From the NCBI GenBank assembly GCA_051649785.1, contig JBOFHT010000007.1, positions 1 to 14,212 on the forward strand: a stretch of 14,212 nucleotides of DNA, given 5' to 3'. The stretch comes from JBOFHT01 sp051649785. GTDB taxonomy: Archaea > Methanobacteriota > Methanobacteria > Methanobacteriales > Methanobacteriaceae. The notes beneath the pieces are model-generated. The model did no database searches, had not been told where the DNA came from, and was given only the letters and a program-made list of their open reading frames with translations. Both the position numbers and the translations under genes were made by a program. Positions within the stretch are counted from its first letter, which is position 1, and each line of letters opens with the position of its first letter. This document shows positions 1 through 6,507 of this stretch, in pieces.

Positions 1-244
1 CACAACCCATTTTGTCTGACACACATCGGACTTAACTAAAACCATAAATAACACCAACAAAAATTACTAATAACCTAATTAATTATTGTACAGCATTATA
101 TATAAAATTAACGAAAAATAAGACTTATGACCACGACTCTATTTATTTCTTACCTTATAATTACCCTTATTTTTTTTATGTAGTTGGAGTCTTGATCACG
201 ACTTAGTGGGGTATTATTTCTAGTTTTTCTTTAATTTTAAATAT
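1..244. other. Gene-free left edge with a locally less AT-rich block
   Basis: No start codon with a ribosome binding site and no long open frame is present. The plus strand is open from base 1 to a TAA at 37-39 (12 codons), which could be the end of a gene lying to the left, but this is too short to support. The block is less AT-rich than other gaps. It carries TGACCACGACT (128-138) and TGATCACGACT (193-203), matching at 10 of 11 bases, and GACTTA at 29, 122 and 200. I cannot assign a function. Confidence 0.4.
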
Positions 245-1153
245 TTAGTGATTAATATGTTCATAATCAATTCCACAAGGACATACATGGATTGTTGCAT
301 ATTTAACTAATTCAACTTCTTCTATTATTTTTTTTTCTACATTATGGGCTATTTCATGTGATTCTTTTAAGCTCAAGCTTCCTTCTAACTCAATGTGTAA
401 TGAAAGAATTAAATAAGGTCCAAAATAATTAATTTTAAGTTCATGAGTTCCTTTTACTTCAGGAATAGACATTATACACTCTTCAATTTCTTTAATAATT
501 TCTTCAGAGGGTAATTTCCCCATAATATTATTAATATTATCTTTCCCAATATTATATGCAGTTTTAATAATAAATAAACCAATTACAAAACCTACTAATG
601 GGTCTAAGAATACATAACCTAAATTAGCACCAATAACACAGATTAAAATAGCAATACATGAAAATATATCAGTTCTTTGGTGTAATGCATCTGCAATTAT
701 TGCATTACTTTTTATTTTTCTTCCAATCTGGAGTATGTATCTTGTAAGGGCTAAGTTAATAAAAACTCCGCCTAATGCCATAGCTCCTGCAAGAATACTA
801 GGACTTTCTATTTCCCCACCATTATAAATAATAAATAGCTTGCTAACTGCACCCATCATAACTTCGTAGGCAATAATAGCTAAAAACATAACAATTAAAA
901 GTCCTGCTAGTGCCTCAGCTCGCCCATGTCCAAGTGGGTGCTCTTTATCGGCTGGTTTTTGACCAATTTTAAACCCAATATATGCAATAATAGAAGTAGC
1001 TATATCTGAAAGGGTATGAGCTCCTTCTGCAATAAGAGCATAACTGCCTGATATATAACCTACTACTAAATTAAACAAAGTTAAAATAATATTTCCGCCA
1101 ATTCCAACAGCAGCTGCTTTCTTACCTTCTTTTTCACGTAATAGGGGGTCCAT
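245..1153 (-). CDS. Cation diffusion facilitator (CDF) family metal efflux transporter
   Basis: This 302-residue protein is an inner-membrane exporter of the CDF family, which swaps divalent cations (usually zinc, also iron, manganese or cobalt) for protons as a homodimer. The length is normal for the family. Two HxxxD pairs are visible: H46/D50 in the second membrane segment (AEGAHTLSD) and H158/D162 in the fifth (ALHQRTD). This two-His, two-Asp arrangement is the one usually linked to zinc preference. The conserved cytoplasmic motif HPLGHGRAE lies at residues 72-80 and the DP pair at 184-185. Residues from about 210 form the cytoplasmic metal-sensing domain (THELKINYFGP). The start is fixed by GGAG (minus strand, 1161-1164) seven bases upstream of ATG. 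The C-terminus has a CPCG motif (residues 291-294), a possible extra metal ligand. The aminotransferase gene ends about 90 bp upstream on the same strand, so cotranscription is possible, but an AT-rich TATA-like stretch near 1181-1196 could give an own promoter. The exact metal is not decided by sequence. Confidence 0.93.
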   Translation of the reverse strand: MDPLLREKEGKKAAAVGIGGNIILTLFNLVVGYISGSYALIAEGAHTLSDIATSIIAYIGFKIGQKPADKEHPLGHGRAEALAGLLIVMFLAIIAYEVMMGAVSKLFIIYNGGEIESPSILAGAMALGGVFINLALTRYILQIGRKIKSNAIIADALHQRTDIFSCIAILICVIGANLGYVFLDPLVGFVIGLFIIKTAYNIGKDNINNIMGKLPSEEIIKEIEECIMSIPEVKGTHELKINYFGPYLILSLHIELEGSLSLKESHEIAHNVEKKIIEEVELVKYATIHVCPCGIDYEHINH

Positions 1154-1243
1154 AATAAATCTCCATTGCTAAATGGCTTAAATATTTAAATATATTATTA
1201 ATATTTATATTGTTGTTATTTTTATTATTTTTTTATTATTTTT

Positions 1244-2368
1244 CTAAACAATGGTTTCTAAACGTTTTATAGCTTCTTGGATTTCTTCAAATGATGTTGC
1301 ATAAGACATTCTAACATGCATGCTATTAGATTTTCCAAATGCACTCCCTGGAACTGTTATAACTCCTGCTTTAGCTGCCTTTTCAACAAATTCCATATCA
1401 TTATTAGTTATACTATTAATTTTTGGGAAAGCATAAAATGCTCCTTGACAATCACTAGTTTCTAAGCCAATATCATTTAATGATTTAACAATAAAGTCTC
1501 TTCTTTTTTTAAATTCTTTAACCATATTATTAACATAATCTTGAGACCCTGTTAGTGCAGAATAAGCTCCTTTTTGAGCAATAGAACTTGTACATGCAGT
1601 ATTGTATTGGTGAACTTTAAGTAGCTCTTCTATAATATTTTCGTTACTTGCTAAATAAGCAATTCTAAGGCCAGTCATAGCATAAGTTTTTGAAAAACCA
1701 TTTATTGTAATTACATTGTCACTATAAGCTCCAGGGGAGTAGTGTTTTGCATCATATATTATTTTTTCATATATTTCATCAGATATAATTAGAAAATCAT
1801 GGTCAGTAGCCAAATCTGCTATGGCTTTAACATCTTCTTTATCCATTACAGCTCCTGTTGGATTGGATGGTGAATTCATAATTAATGCTTTTGTTTTTGG
1901 GCTTAATTTTTCTTGAACATCTTCTACTTTCATTTTAAAATCATTTTCTATAGATAATTCAATGGGAACTGATTTTGACTCTGATAGCTTAACACAAGCA
2001 TCATAAGATAAAAATCCAGGTTCTGGAATTAAAATTTCATCTCCTTTATCAAAAAATGCCTGGGATGAGATATATAATGCTTCACTAGCACCAACAGTAG
2101 CTATTATATTTTCAGCATCAAAATTTATATTATTTTCAACTTTAAATTTTTGGGCTACAGCTTCACGTAGTTCTATAAATCCTTTATTAGGAGTGTAATG
2201 TGTAAAATTATTATGAGTAGCTTCATAAATAGCTTCTTTTACATTTGGAGGTATATCAAAGTCAGGTTCTCCAAGACCTAAATTTATTGCATCATGGGCC
2301 TTTGTTTCAAACATTTTTCTGATTAATGATAATTCTAATGATTTTACTCTATTTGCAGGATTAACCAT
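1244..2368 (-). CDS. Class I/II PLP-dependent aminotransferase (aspartate/aromatic type)
   Basis: This is a 374-residue fold-type I aminotransferase that moves an amino group between an amino acid and a 2-oxo acid in the cytoplasm. Signature residues (numbered from the chosen start) are the NPTG asparagine N169, D197 and Y200 in SDEIY which contact the pyridine ring, the Schiff-base lysine K227 in GFSKTYAMTGLR, the phosphate-contacting R235 and the carboxylate-binding R353 in HVRMSYA. The N-terminal stretch with GLGEPDFDIP is typical of the aspartate aminotransferase-like subgroup, so aspartate or aromatic amino acids are likely substrates, but the sequence does not settle which. The frame stays open to an ATG at 2398. 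I chose ATG 2368 because AGGAG lies seven bases upstream of it (minus strand, 2376-2380) and the extra ten residues look unlike a protein N-terminus. It is not LL-diaminopimelate aminotransferase, which is longer with a different N-terminus. Confidence 0.92.
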   Translation of the reverse strand: MVNPANRVKSLELSLIRKMFETKAHDAINLGLGEPDFDIPPNVKEAIYEATHNNFTHYTPNKGFIELREAVAQKFKVENNINFDAENIIATVGASEALYISSQAFFDKGDEILIPEPGFLSYDACVKLSESKSVPIELSIENDFKMKVEDVQEKLSPKTKALIMNSPSNPTGAVMDKEDVKAIADLATDHDFLIISDEIYEKIIYDAKHYSPGAYSDNVITINGFSKTYAMTGLRIAYLASNENIIEELLKVHQYNTACTSSIAQKGAYSALTGSQDYVNNMVKEFKKRRDFIVKSLNDIGLETSDCQGAFYAFPKINSITNNDMEFVEKAAKAGVITVPGSAFGKSNSMHVRMSYATSFEEIQEAIKRLETIV

Positions 2369-2424
2369 AATATTTCTCCTATTTTTATTTATAATCATAA
2401 TATACTATTTATAACAACCATCTG

Positions 2425-2436
2425 CTTTAAATATAC
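2425..2436 (-). promoter_or_regulatory. Probable TATA box of the aminotransferase gene
   Basis: Read on the minus strand, this is GTATATTTAAAG, preceded by CAAA as a possible BRE. A start site about 26 bp downstream would fall near 2405, leaving a leader of about 37 nt that contains the AGGAG ribosome binding site. This is inferred from spacing only. Confidence 0.4.
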
Positions 2437-2501
2437 TTTGAAATATGTTTTGTAATATATTGTTTATTATTTTTAGCACTATTCTTATTTTAACATTTAT
2501 T

Positions 2502-4280
2502 TTAACATTTTCCACAGCTATAGCAATTATTTTTATCACTAGTATCATTACTATTATTATTATTATTATTATTTCTACACCATGGGGTTATAATGGAATT
2601 ATAGAACTTATTTCTTTCATTTTCTAAAAAAGATTTATTTAAACCAATATCAATCTCATCCCACGGAAGTGCTTCGTTAACATCATATCCTTTTGCATAT
2701 TGTTTCCATTCTATAATATTAAGGCCTTTAAGTGCTGTTTTTTCTATTAAGTCTCCAATTTTAGAGCTTTTACAAGATAATACATATTGAACTAGCCCCA
2801 TTTTAGCACTACCAAACTTAATGTTTTTATTTTTAATATTTTTCTTTAAATATTTAATTTTATTTTTTATAGCTTTCATATCATAGCTTTCCCATTGTAA
2901 AGGAGTATTTGCCTTAGGAATTAATGGATTAAAGCTAAATTTAATAATATTTTCAGACCTTACATTTTTGGATTGGATTTTAAAGTTTGAAATAGCTAAA
3001 TCTGATAATAAATTAACATATTCGCATAATTCAGCTAAATCTTCTTTACTTTCATTAGGAATTCCAAATAAAAAGTATAATTTAAGTTTTAATCCATATT
3101 CGCTTGCCTTTTTTATGACATCCGCTATCTTATCATTATCAATATCTTTGTTAAGTGATTTTCGTAAATTATATGTTGATTCTGGAGCTATTGTAATTGT
3201 TTTGGCTCCACTTTTAGCTAATATTTCAAGTAATCTACTATTTATTGACTCTATCCTTAGTGAAGGTGTTGAAATTTGGAATCCTTTTTCATAAAGTCCT
3301 TCTAGTAGCTCTTCTATTTTAGAATAATCTGTAACTGATGCTCCTATTAATGAAACTTTGTTAAGTCCTGTATTTTCTCTAGTAGCTTCTGCAATTTTAA
3401 ATATCTTTTTTAATTCTAGTTCTTTATTAGGTCTGTAAAGATAAGTTGACATACAAAATCTACACCCTCTACTACACCCTCTAGAAATATTTATCATAAT
3501 AGACTGACCAAAAACAGGCATAAACTCTTTTTCATCAGTTTTAACTACAATTGGTTCTGTTGTGTAAAAACTTTCTCCCATAGTAGATATACACCTTAAT
3601 TTAGCATTTTTTGAATAATTTGACTTATAATTAAGAGTATTTTCATGGGAGTGATGTGTATAATTGTTGTCTGAATCAAAGTCAGGGTTGGAATTATGAT
3701 TCTGATTAAAATTATAATTGGGATTAGATGTATTAGAATTATAATTGGATTTATTTGGATGCAAACAACTATTTTTTGAATATGTTCCTTTAATTTCTAA
3801 AAATTTTTTTATATTAGTTTTTGGATTTTCTAAATTTTTATATAAGTCTAAAATATCAACTAAAATCAGCTCAGCATCACCTATTACAAAAATATCAATA
3901 AAATCAGCTACTGGCATAGGATTAGAGCTTGCACAGGGACCTCCTGCGATTATCAAAGGATGCTTTTCACTCCTATCTTCTTTTCTAATGGGAATATTTG
4001 CTTTTTTAAGCATTTTAATTATATTAAAATAATCTTCTTCATATTGAAGGGTAAAACTAATAATATCAAAGTCATTTAGTGGGCTATTTGACTCAATACT
4101 CCGAACACTGGGATAAATTACTCTTTCACACCAAGTATCTTCCCTTGCATTAGTTAATCCATATATTACTTGATATCCTAATGATGACATAGCTGTACGA
4201 TATATGTTTGGATAACATGAAGCTAATCTAATAGGAATATTTATAGGATCTTTTATTATTGTGTTATATTCGTTTATCAT
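2502..4280 (-). CDS. Radical SAM protein with N-terminal B12-binding-like domain
   Basis: This 592-residue protein joins a cobalamin-binding-like Rossmann region (about residues 15-150) to a radical SAM core (about 255-460). The first region shows ASCYPNIYRTAMSSLGYQ, then GGPCAS and GDAE, the pattern of the B12-binding radical SAM superfamily (COG1032-type). The core has the CxxxCxxC iron-sulfur motif in SRGCSRGCRFC (C269, C273, C276). Such enzymes cleave S-adenosylmethionine to a 5'-deoxyadenosyl radical; the substrate here is unknown. Two oddities are visible. An Asn/Ser/His-rich insertion of about 55 residues (roughly 175-228) splits the two domains. The C-terminus runs through a seven-Asn tract into a cysteine tail CYSCGKC (C586, C589, C592), possibly binding a further cluster or metal. 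I took ATG 4280 rather than the TTG three codons earlier; neither has a clear Shine-Dalgarno site, so the transcript may be leaderless or short-leadered. It is a single gene with a long divergent promoter region shared with coaD. Confidence 0.87.
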   Translation of the reverse strand: MINEYNTIIKDPINIPIRLASCYPNIYRTAMSSLGYQVIYGLTNAREDTWCERVIYPSVRSIESNSPLNDFDIISFTLQYEEDYFNIIKMLKKANIPIRKEDRSEKHPLIIAGGPCASSNPMPVADFIDIFVIGDAELILVDILDLYKNLENPKTNIKKFLEIKGTYSKNSCLHPNKSNYNSNTSNPNYNFNQNHNSNPDFDSDNNYTHHSHENTLNYKSNYSKNAKLRCISTMGESFYTTEPIVVKTDEKEFMPVFGQSIMINISRGCSRGCRFCMSTYLYRPNKELELKKIFKIAEATRENTGLNKVSLIGASVTDYSKIEELLEGLYEKGFQISTPSLRIESINSRLLEILAKSGAKTITIAPESTYNLRKSLNKDIDNDKIADVIKKASEYGLKLKLYFLFGIPNESKEDLAELCEYVNLLSDLAISNFKIQSKNVRSENIIKFSFNPLIPKANTPLQWESYDMKAIKNKIKYLKKNIKNKNIKFGSAKMGLVQYVLSCKSSKIGDLIEKTALKGLNIIEWKQYAKGYDVNEALPWDEIDIGLNKSFLENERNKFYNSIITPWCRNNNNNNNSNDTSDKNNCYSCGKC

Positions 4281-4611
4281 TAGAATCAATTGATTTTAAT
4301 TAAAAATTCTATAGAAAAATTCTAAAGGTTTATAATCTAAAAGCTATTAGTTAATAATATATACATAAATATATATTTAATTATTAAAATAACTTATTAT
4401 GAAAAATAGTTTACACTAACTTTATAGATTACTATAACTTTACTTAATCCCATTAATAAACATTACATTAATAAAATGCAATAAATATTGTAATAATACT
4501 ATATTAAAATAAGAAACAATTCTATATTCTATATTTTATTAATATTTTGTTAATCGGAATGATTTTAATAATCTTCTAATTAAACACTATATTATATTCC
4601 CTTATTATTAT

Positions 4612-4716
4612 CTACCTATTATTTATCTACTTATTATTTATCTATTTATTATATATCTACCTATTATTTATCTACTTATTATTTATCTATTTATTATATA
4701 TCTACCTATTTATCTG
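4612..4716. repeat. Tandem repeat: 15-bp units in a 45-bp higher-order unit
   Basis: Three related 15-mers, starting CTACCTATT, CTACTTATT and CTATTTATT, make a 45-bp unit. It is present twice without any difference (4612-4656 and 4657-4701) and begins a third time at 4702. The array ends about 10 bp before the coaD start codon, so its last copy supplies the promoter-like sequence of that gene. Confidence 0.95.
4693..4701 (+). promoter_or_regulatory. Probable TATA box of coaD inside the repeat
   Basis: ATTATATAT closes the second 45-bp repeat. A start site about 26 bp downstream of its centre would fall at about 4723, within a few bases of the coaD ATG at 4726. No Shine-Dalgarno motif precedes that ATG, so the mRNA may be leaderless. 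The same box occurs 45 bp upstream at 4648-4656. Confidence 0.45.
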
Positions 4717-4725
4717 GTTTATAAA

Positions 4726-5175
4726 ATGAAATACAAAAAATTAGCAGTAGGGGGGACTTTTGATAAGTTTCATAATGGTCATAAACGTCTTATTGAGGAA
4801 TCCTTTAAATTTGGTGAAAATGTTGTTATTGGAGTAAGCTCTGATAACTTTGCTCAGGAGAAAGGGATTAGTGAAGACTGTAAAACTAGAATAACTAATC
4901 TTAAAGACTTCTTATTAAAAAATCACAAGAATTTTCAAGTATCTAAGTTAGATGATTCTTATGGTACAACAATTAGAGAAGCTGATTTTGAAGCAATTGT
5001 TGTAAGTAAAGAAACTGAGTTTACTGCCTTAAAAATTAATGAAATCCGTAAAAAAAGAGATATGAAACCAATTGATATTATTGTTATTGATTTTGTTTTT
5101 GCAGAAGATGGTGTGCCAATTTCTTCTACCCGTATCCGAAAAGGAGAAATTGACAAGGAAGGCCATTTATTATAG
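4726..5175 (+). CDS. coaD: Phosphopantetheine adenylyltransferase, archaeal type
   Basis: This 149-residue cytoplasmic nucleotidyltransferase transfers AMP from ATP to 4'-phosphopantetheine, giving dephospho-CoA, the penultimate step of coenzyme A synthesis. It belongs to the archaeal/eukaryotic branch (COG1019), not the bacterial CoaD branch. The fold signature is complete: GGTFDKFHNGH at residues 9-19 carries the HxGH pair H16 and H19, and ISSTRIR at 132-138 is the second ATP-binding motif. The length matches archaeal members. There is no Shine-Dalgarno sequence before ATG 4726, and a TATA box lies at a distance that suggests a leaderless transcript. The gene stands alone; neighbours on both sides are on the opposite strand. 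Confidence 0.95.
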   Translation: MKYKKLAVGGTFDKFHNGHKRLIEESFKFGENVVIGVSSDNFAQEKGISEDCKTRITNLKDFLLKNHKNFQVSKLDDSYGTTIREADFEAIVVSKETEFTALKINEIRKKRDMKPIDIIVIDFVFAEDGVPISSTRIRKGEIDKEGHLL

Positions 5176-5205
5176 GTTTTTATAGATTTTAATAGACTTT
5201 TATTA

Positions 5206-5213
5206 TTTTTTTT
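5206..5213 (+). terminator. Oligo-T terminator after coaD
   Basis: A run of eight T lies 31 bp after the coaD stop codon within a broadly T-rich stretch. Archaeal RNA polymerase stops at such U-rich tracts without needing a hairpin. No hairpin is seen. Confidence 0.45.
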
Positions 5214-5273
5214 ATTAGTTGTATCTATTTATTTATTATTTTTACTATATTCTTGCATTTTATTAATTATTAT

Positions 5274-5333
5274 AACCTATTATAACTTATTATTAGTTAT
5301 TATTACTTATTATTACTTGTTAATTACTTATTA
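5274..5333. repeat. Degenerate 10-bp tandem repeat between convergent genes
   Basis: Six consecutive 10-mers are variants of AACTTATTAT (AACCTATTAT, AACTTATTAT, TAGTTATTAT, TACTTATTAT, TACTTGTTAA, TTACTTATTA). They lie between the ends of coaD (+) and the first pilin gene (-). Divergence increases toward the right. Confidence 0.7.
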
Positions 5334-5380
5334 TCATAGTTATACATATTTATTAGTGATATTTTTAATAGGAACACATT

Positions 5381-5566
5381 TTAAAGTTTGTTAATAGAAA
5401 TATCTCTAAAATTTTTCATGGTAGTAGATATAGTATCACTTATTGACTTTATTATATCTACTGTGTATGTTCCTACAAATAAAATGATAACTAGAAGTAT
5501 TCCTATTAATAAAATCATTTCAGCACTTCCTTGTGCATTTGTTTCACTTATTATTTTATATTTCAT
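5381..5566 (-). CDS. Class III signal peptide pilin-like protein (short)
   Basis: This 61-residue protein has the archaeal class III signal motif QGSAEMILL at residues 12-20, directly followed by a hydrophobic stretch to about residue 34. In this family the prepilin peptidase EppA cuts just before the glutamine, here between A11 and Q12, leaving a pilin-like subunit of 50 residues whose hydrophobic N-terminal helix packs into a pilus or anchors it in the membrane. The mature C-terminal part (about 27 residues) is short and polar, so it may be a minor or adaptor pilin. ATG 5566 has no clear Shine-Dalgarno motif and no upstream in-frame ATG before a stop, so the start is taken from the reading frame and the normal leader length (11 residues). 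A 15-bp tandem array lies just upstream of the gene. Confidence 0.82.
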   Translation of the reverse strand: MKYKIISETNAQGSAEMILLIGILLVIILFVGTYTVDIIKSISDTISTTMKNFRDISINKL

Positions 5567-5580
5567 TTTTTCAATTATTT

Positions 5581-5670
5581 CTAACTTAAGTTACTCATAA
5601 GTTAATTACATATAAGTTAATTATTCATAATTTAATTATTCCTAATTTAAATATTTCCAAGTTTATTATT
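5581..5670. repeat. Degenerate 15-bp tandem repeat upstream of the first pilin gene
   Basis: Six adjacent 15-mers related to CATAAGTTAATTACA run in phase: 5581, 5596, 5611 (TATAAGTTAATTATT), 5626 (CATAATTTAATTATT), 5641 and 5656. The block occupies the region where the promoter of the minus-strand pilin gene starting at 5566 should be. Confidence 0.75.
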
Positions 5671-5798
5671 TGTATATTTTAGAGATTTAATAGTCTTTTT
5701 ATAGTTTGTTTTTGTGGAGTGTACTGTTGTGTTCTTTGTATTGTCAATGATATATTTATATTCATATTTTTAGTTTTAGGAATTAACTATTTTAACTT

Positions 5799-5822
5799 AC
5801 TACTACTACTACTACTACTACT
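5799..5822. repeat. Trinucleotide microsatellite (AGT)8 on the minus strand
   Basis: Eight perfect AGT triplets on the minus strand (ACT on plus) lie three codons after the stop of the long-leader pilin gene and in its reading frame, where they would read as eight serines. Confidence 0.95.
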
Positions 5823-5831
5823 TCCATCATT

Positions 5832-6182
5832 TTAGGTACTACTATTCATAGCATTTCTTACATTATTTACATCATCACTAGCATTTAATCCAGAACTACT
5901 ACCTTCAAAATAGGATTTGTATATAAACAAGCCTGCAATAGCTATTACAATAACTCCTCCAAATAATAAAATATATTCAGCTGCACCTTGTCCTGCAGTT
6001 TCATTTTTTAGTTTCTTTATTTTAATATACTTTTTTAATTTTTTTAATGAAATATTTAGATTTTTCAAATGTTTACTAAATATTTTTCCATTAAAATTTA
6101 TATTTTCCTTTATTTTTTCTTCATCTTTTTCTTCATCTTTTTTTTTATTTTTTATTTTATGTACTGATTTTGGAACTTTCAT
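5832..6182 (-). CDS. Class III signal peptide pilin-like protein with a long charged leader
   Basis: This 116-residue protein contains a textbook class III site, GQGAAEYILLFGG, with the glutamine at residue 65 and a hydrophobic segment at about 69-88 (VIVIAIAGLFIY). Processing by the EppA peptidase between G64 and Q65 would leave a 52-residue pilin ending in a Ser/Asn-rich tail. The odd part is the leader: 64 residues, mostly Lys, Glu and Asp, where class III leaders are usually far shorter. The long form is supported by a strong Shine-Dalgarno site, GAGGTG, five bases before ATG 6182, and by the absence of an internal in-frame ATG before Q65. The leader would stay in the cytoplasm and might have its own role. 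After the TAA the frame continues with an eight-serine tract to a TAG at 5787-5789, hinting at a formerly longer tail. A TATA-like box lies further upstream, around 6213-6247. Confidence 0.82.
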   Translation of the reverse strand: MKVPKSVHKIKNKKKDEEKDEEKIKENINFNGKIFSKHLKNLNISLKKLKKYIKIKKLKNETAGQGAAEYILLFGGVIVIAIAGLFIYKSYFEGSSSGLNASDDVNNVRNAMNSST

Positions 6183-6408
6183 AATTCCACCTCTTTTGGT
6201 ATTATGTTTTAACTAGTATATAATTATTACTATTATATATTATATTATTACAGTAGTGTTATAATCTTGTTTTAGGATTATAAAAAATTTTCTTATTTAT
6301 TACCTTCTATATTTAATTTTTACTAAGCAAAAACAATATTTTTAAATATATAATTAAATATAATTAGTTATATTATCAATTTTACAATAACTTTAGAATA
6401 ATTGTAAT

Positions 6409-6470
6409 AAATAATTATAACAAATGATTATACAAATAATTACACAAAATAATTACACAAATGATTATTC
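6409..6470. repeat. 12-bp tandem repeat covering an ATG that is probably not used
   Basis: Five units occur: AAATAATTATAAC, AAATGATTATAC, AAATAATTACAC, AAATAATTACAC and AAATGATTATTC, with one extra A before the fourth. They span the ATG at 6424, so the residues it would encode (MIIQIITQNNYTNDYS) are just translated repeat. Confidence 0.85.
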
Positions 6471-6495
6471 TTTGTTATTTATCAAAATCTTTATT

Positions 6496-6500
6496 GGGGG
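6496..6500 (+). promoter_or_regulatory. Ribosome binding site deciding a TTG start
   Basis: GGGGG, extending to GGGGGTTAT with 7 of 9 matches to GGAGGTGAT, ends seven bases before TTG 6508. No comparable site precedes ATG 6424. Confidence 0.6.
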
Positions 6501-6507
6501 TTATGGG

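Larger units (their letters stand above)
4281..4725. other. Divergent intergenic region between radical SAM gene and coaD
   Basis: These 445 bp hold no supportable gene. They separate two divergently transcribed genes and so must carry both promoters. The right third is a 15/45-bp tandem repeat listed separately. The rest is plain AT-rich sequence without long open frames, GC-rich hairpins or RNA-gene-like blocks. Confidence 0.7.
6183..6507. other. Divergent promoter region between pilin and PLD-like genes
   Basis: These 325 bp lie between a minus-strand pilin gene and the preferred start of the plus-strand membrane protein. Leftward promoter candidates are the AT-rich boxes at about 6213-6226 (minus: AATTATATACTAG) and 6231-6247. 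The rightward candidate is the TATA-like stretch at about 6337-6370. The right half holds the 12-bp array at 6409-6470. No further gene is supported. Confidence 0.55.

Noticed and set aside
1..26. Possible start of a minus-strand gene leaving the left edge (ATG at 26)
   Set aside because: Only eight codons are visible and no ribosome binding site or promoter precedes the ATG.
2445..2627. 60-codon plus-strand frame rich in Ile/Thr/Phe
   Set aside because: It is antisense to the end of the radical SAM gene and reads its Asn codon run backwards.
3745..4032. 95-codon plus-strand frame
   Set aside because: Antisense to conserved B12-binding-like sequence of the radical SAM gene, with no ribosome binding site or family motif.
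4281..4611. Search for a tRNA or other structured RNA gene
   Set aside because: No GC-rich block or cloverleaf-like arms were found; in such AT-rich genomes stable RNAs stand out by GC content.
5679..5765. 28-codon minus-strand frame starting MNISLTIQ-like between the two pilin genes
   Set aside because: No Shine-Dalgarno site, no recognisable motif, and a length expected by chance.
5917..6216. 99-codon plus-strand Phe-rich frame
   Set aside because: It mirrors the Lys/Glu-rich leader of the minus-strand pilin gene, which has a strong ribosome binding site and a class III signal motif.
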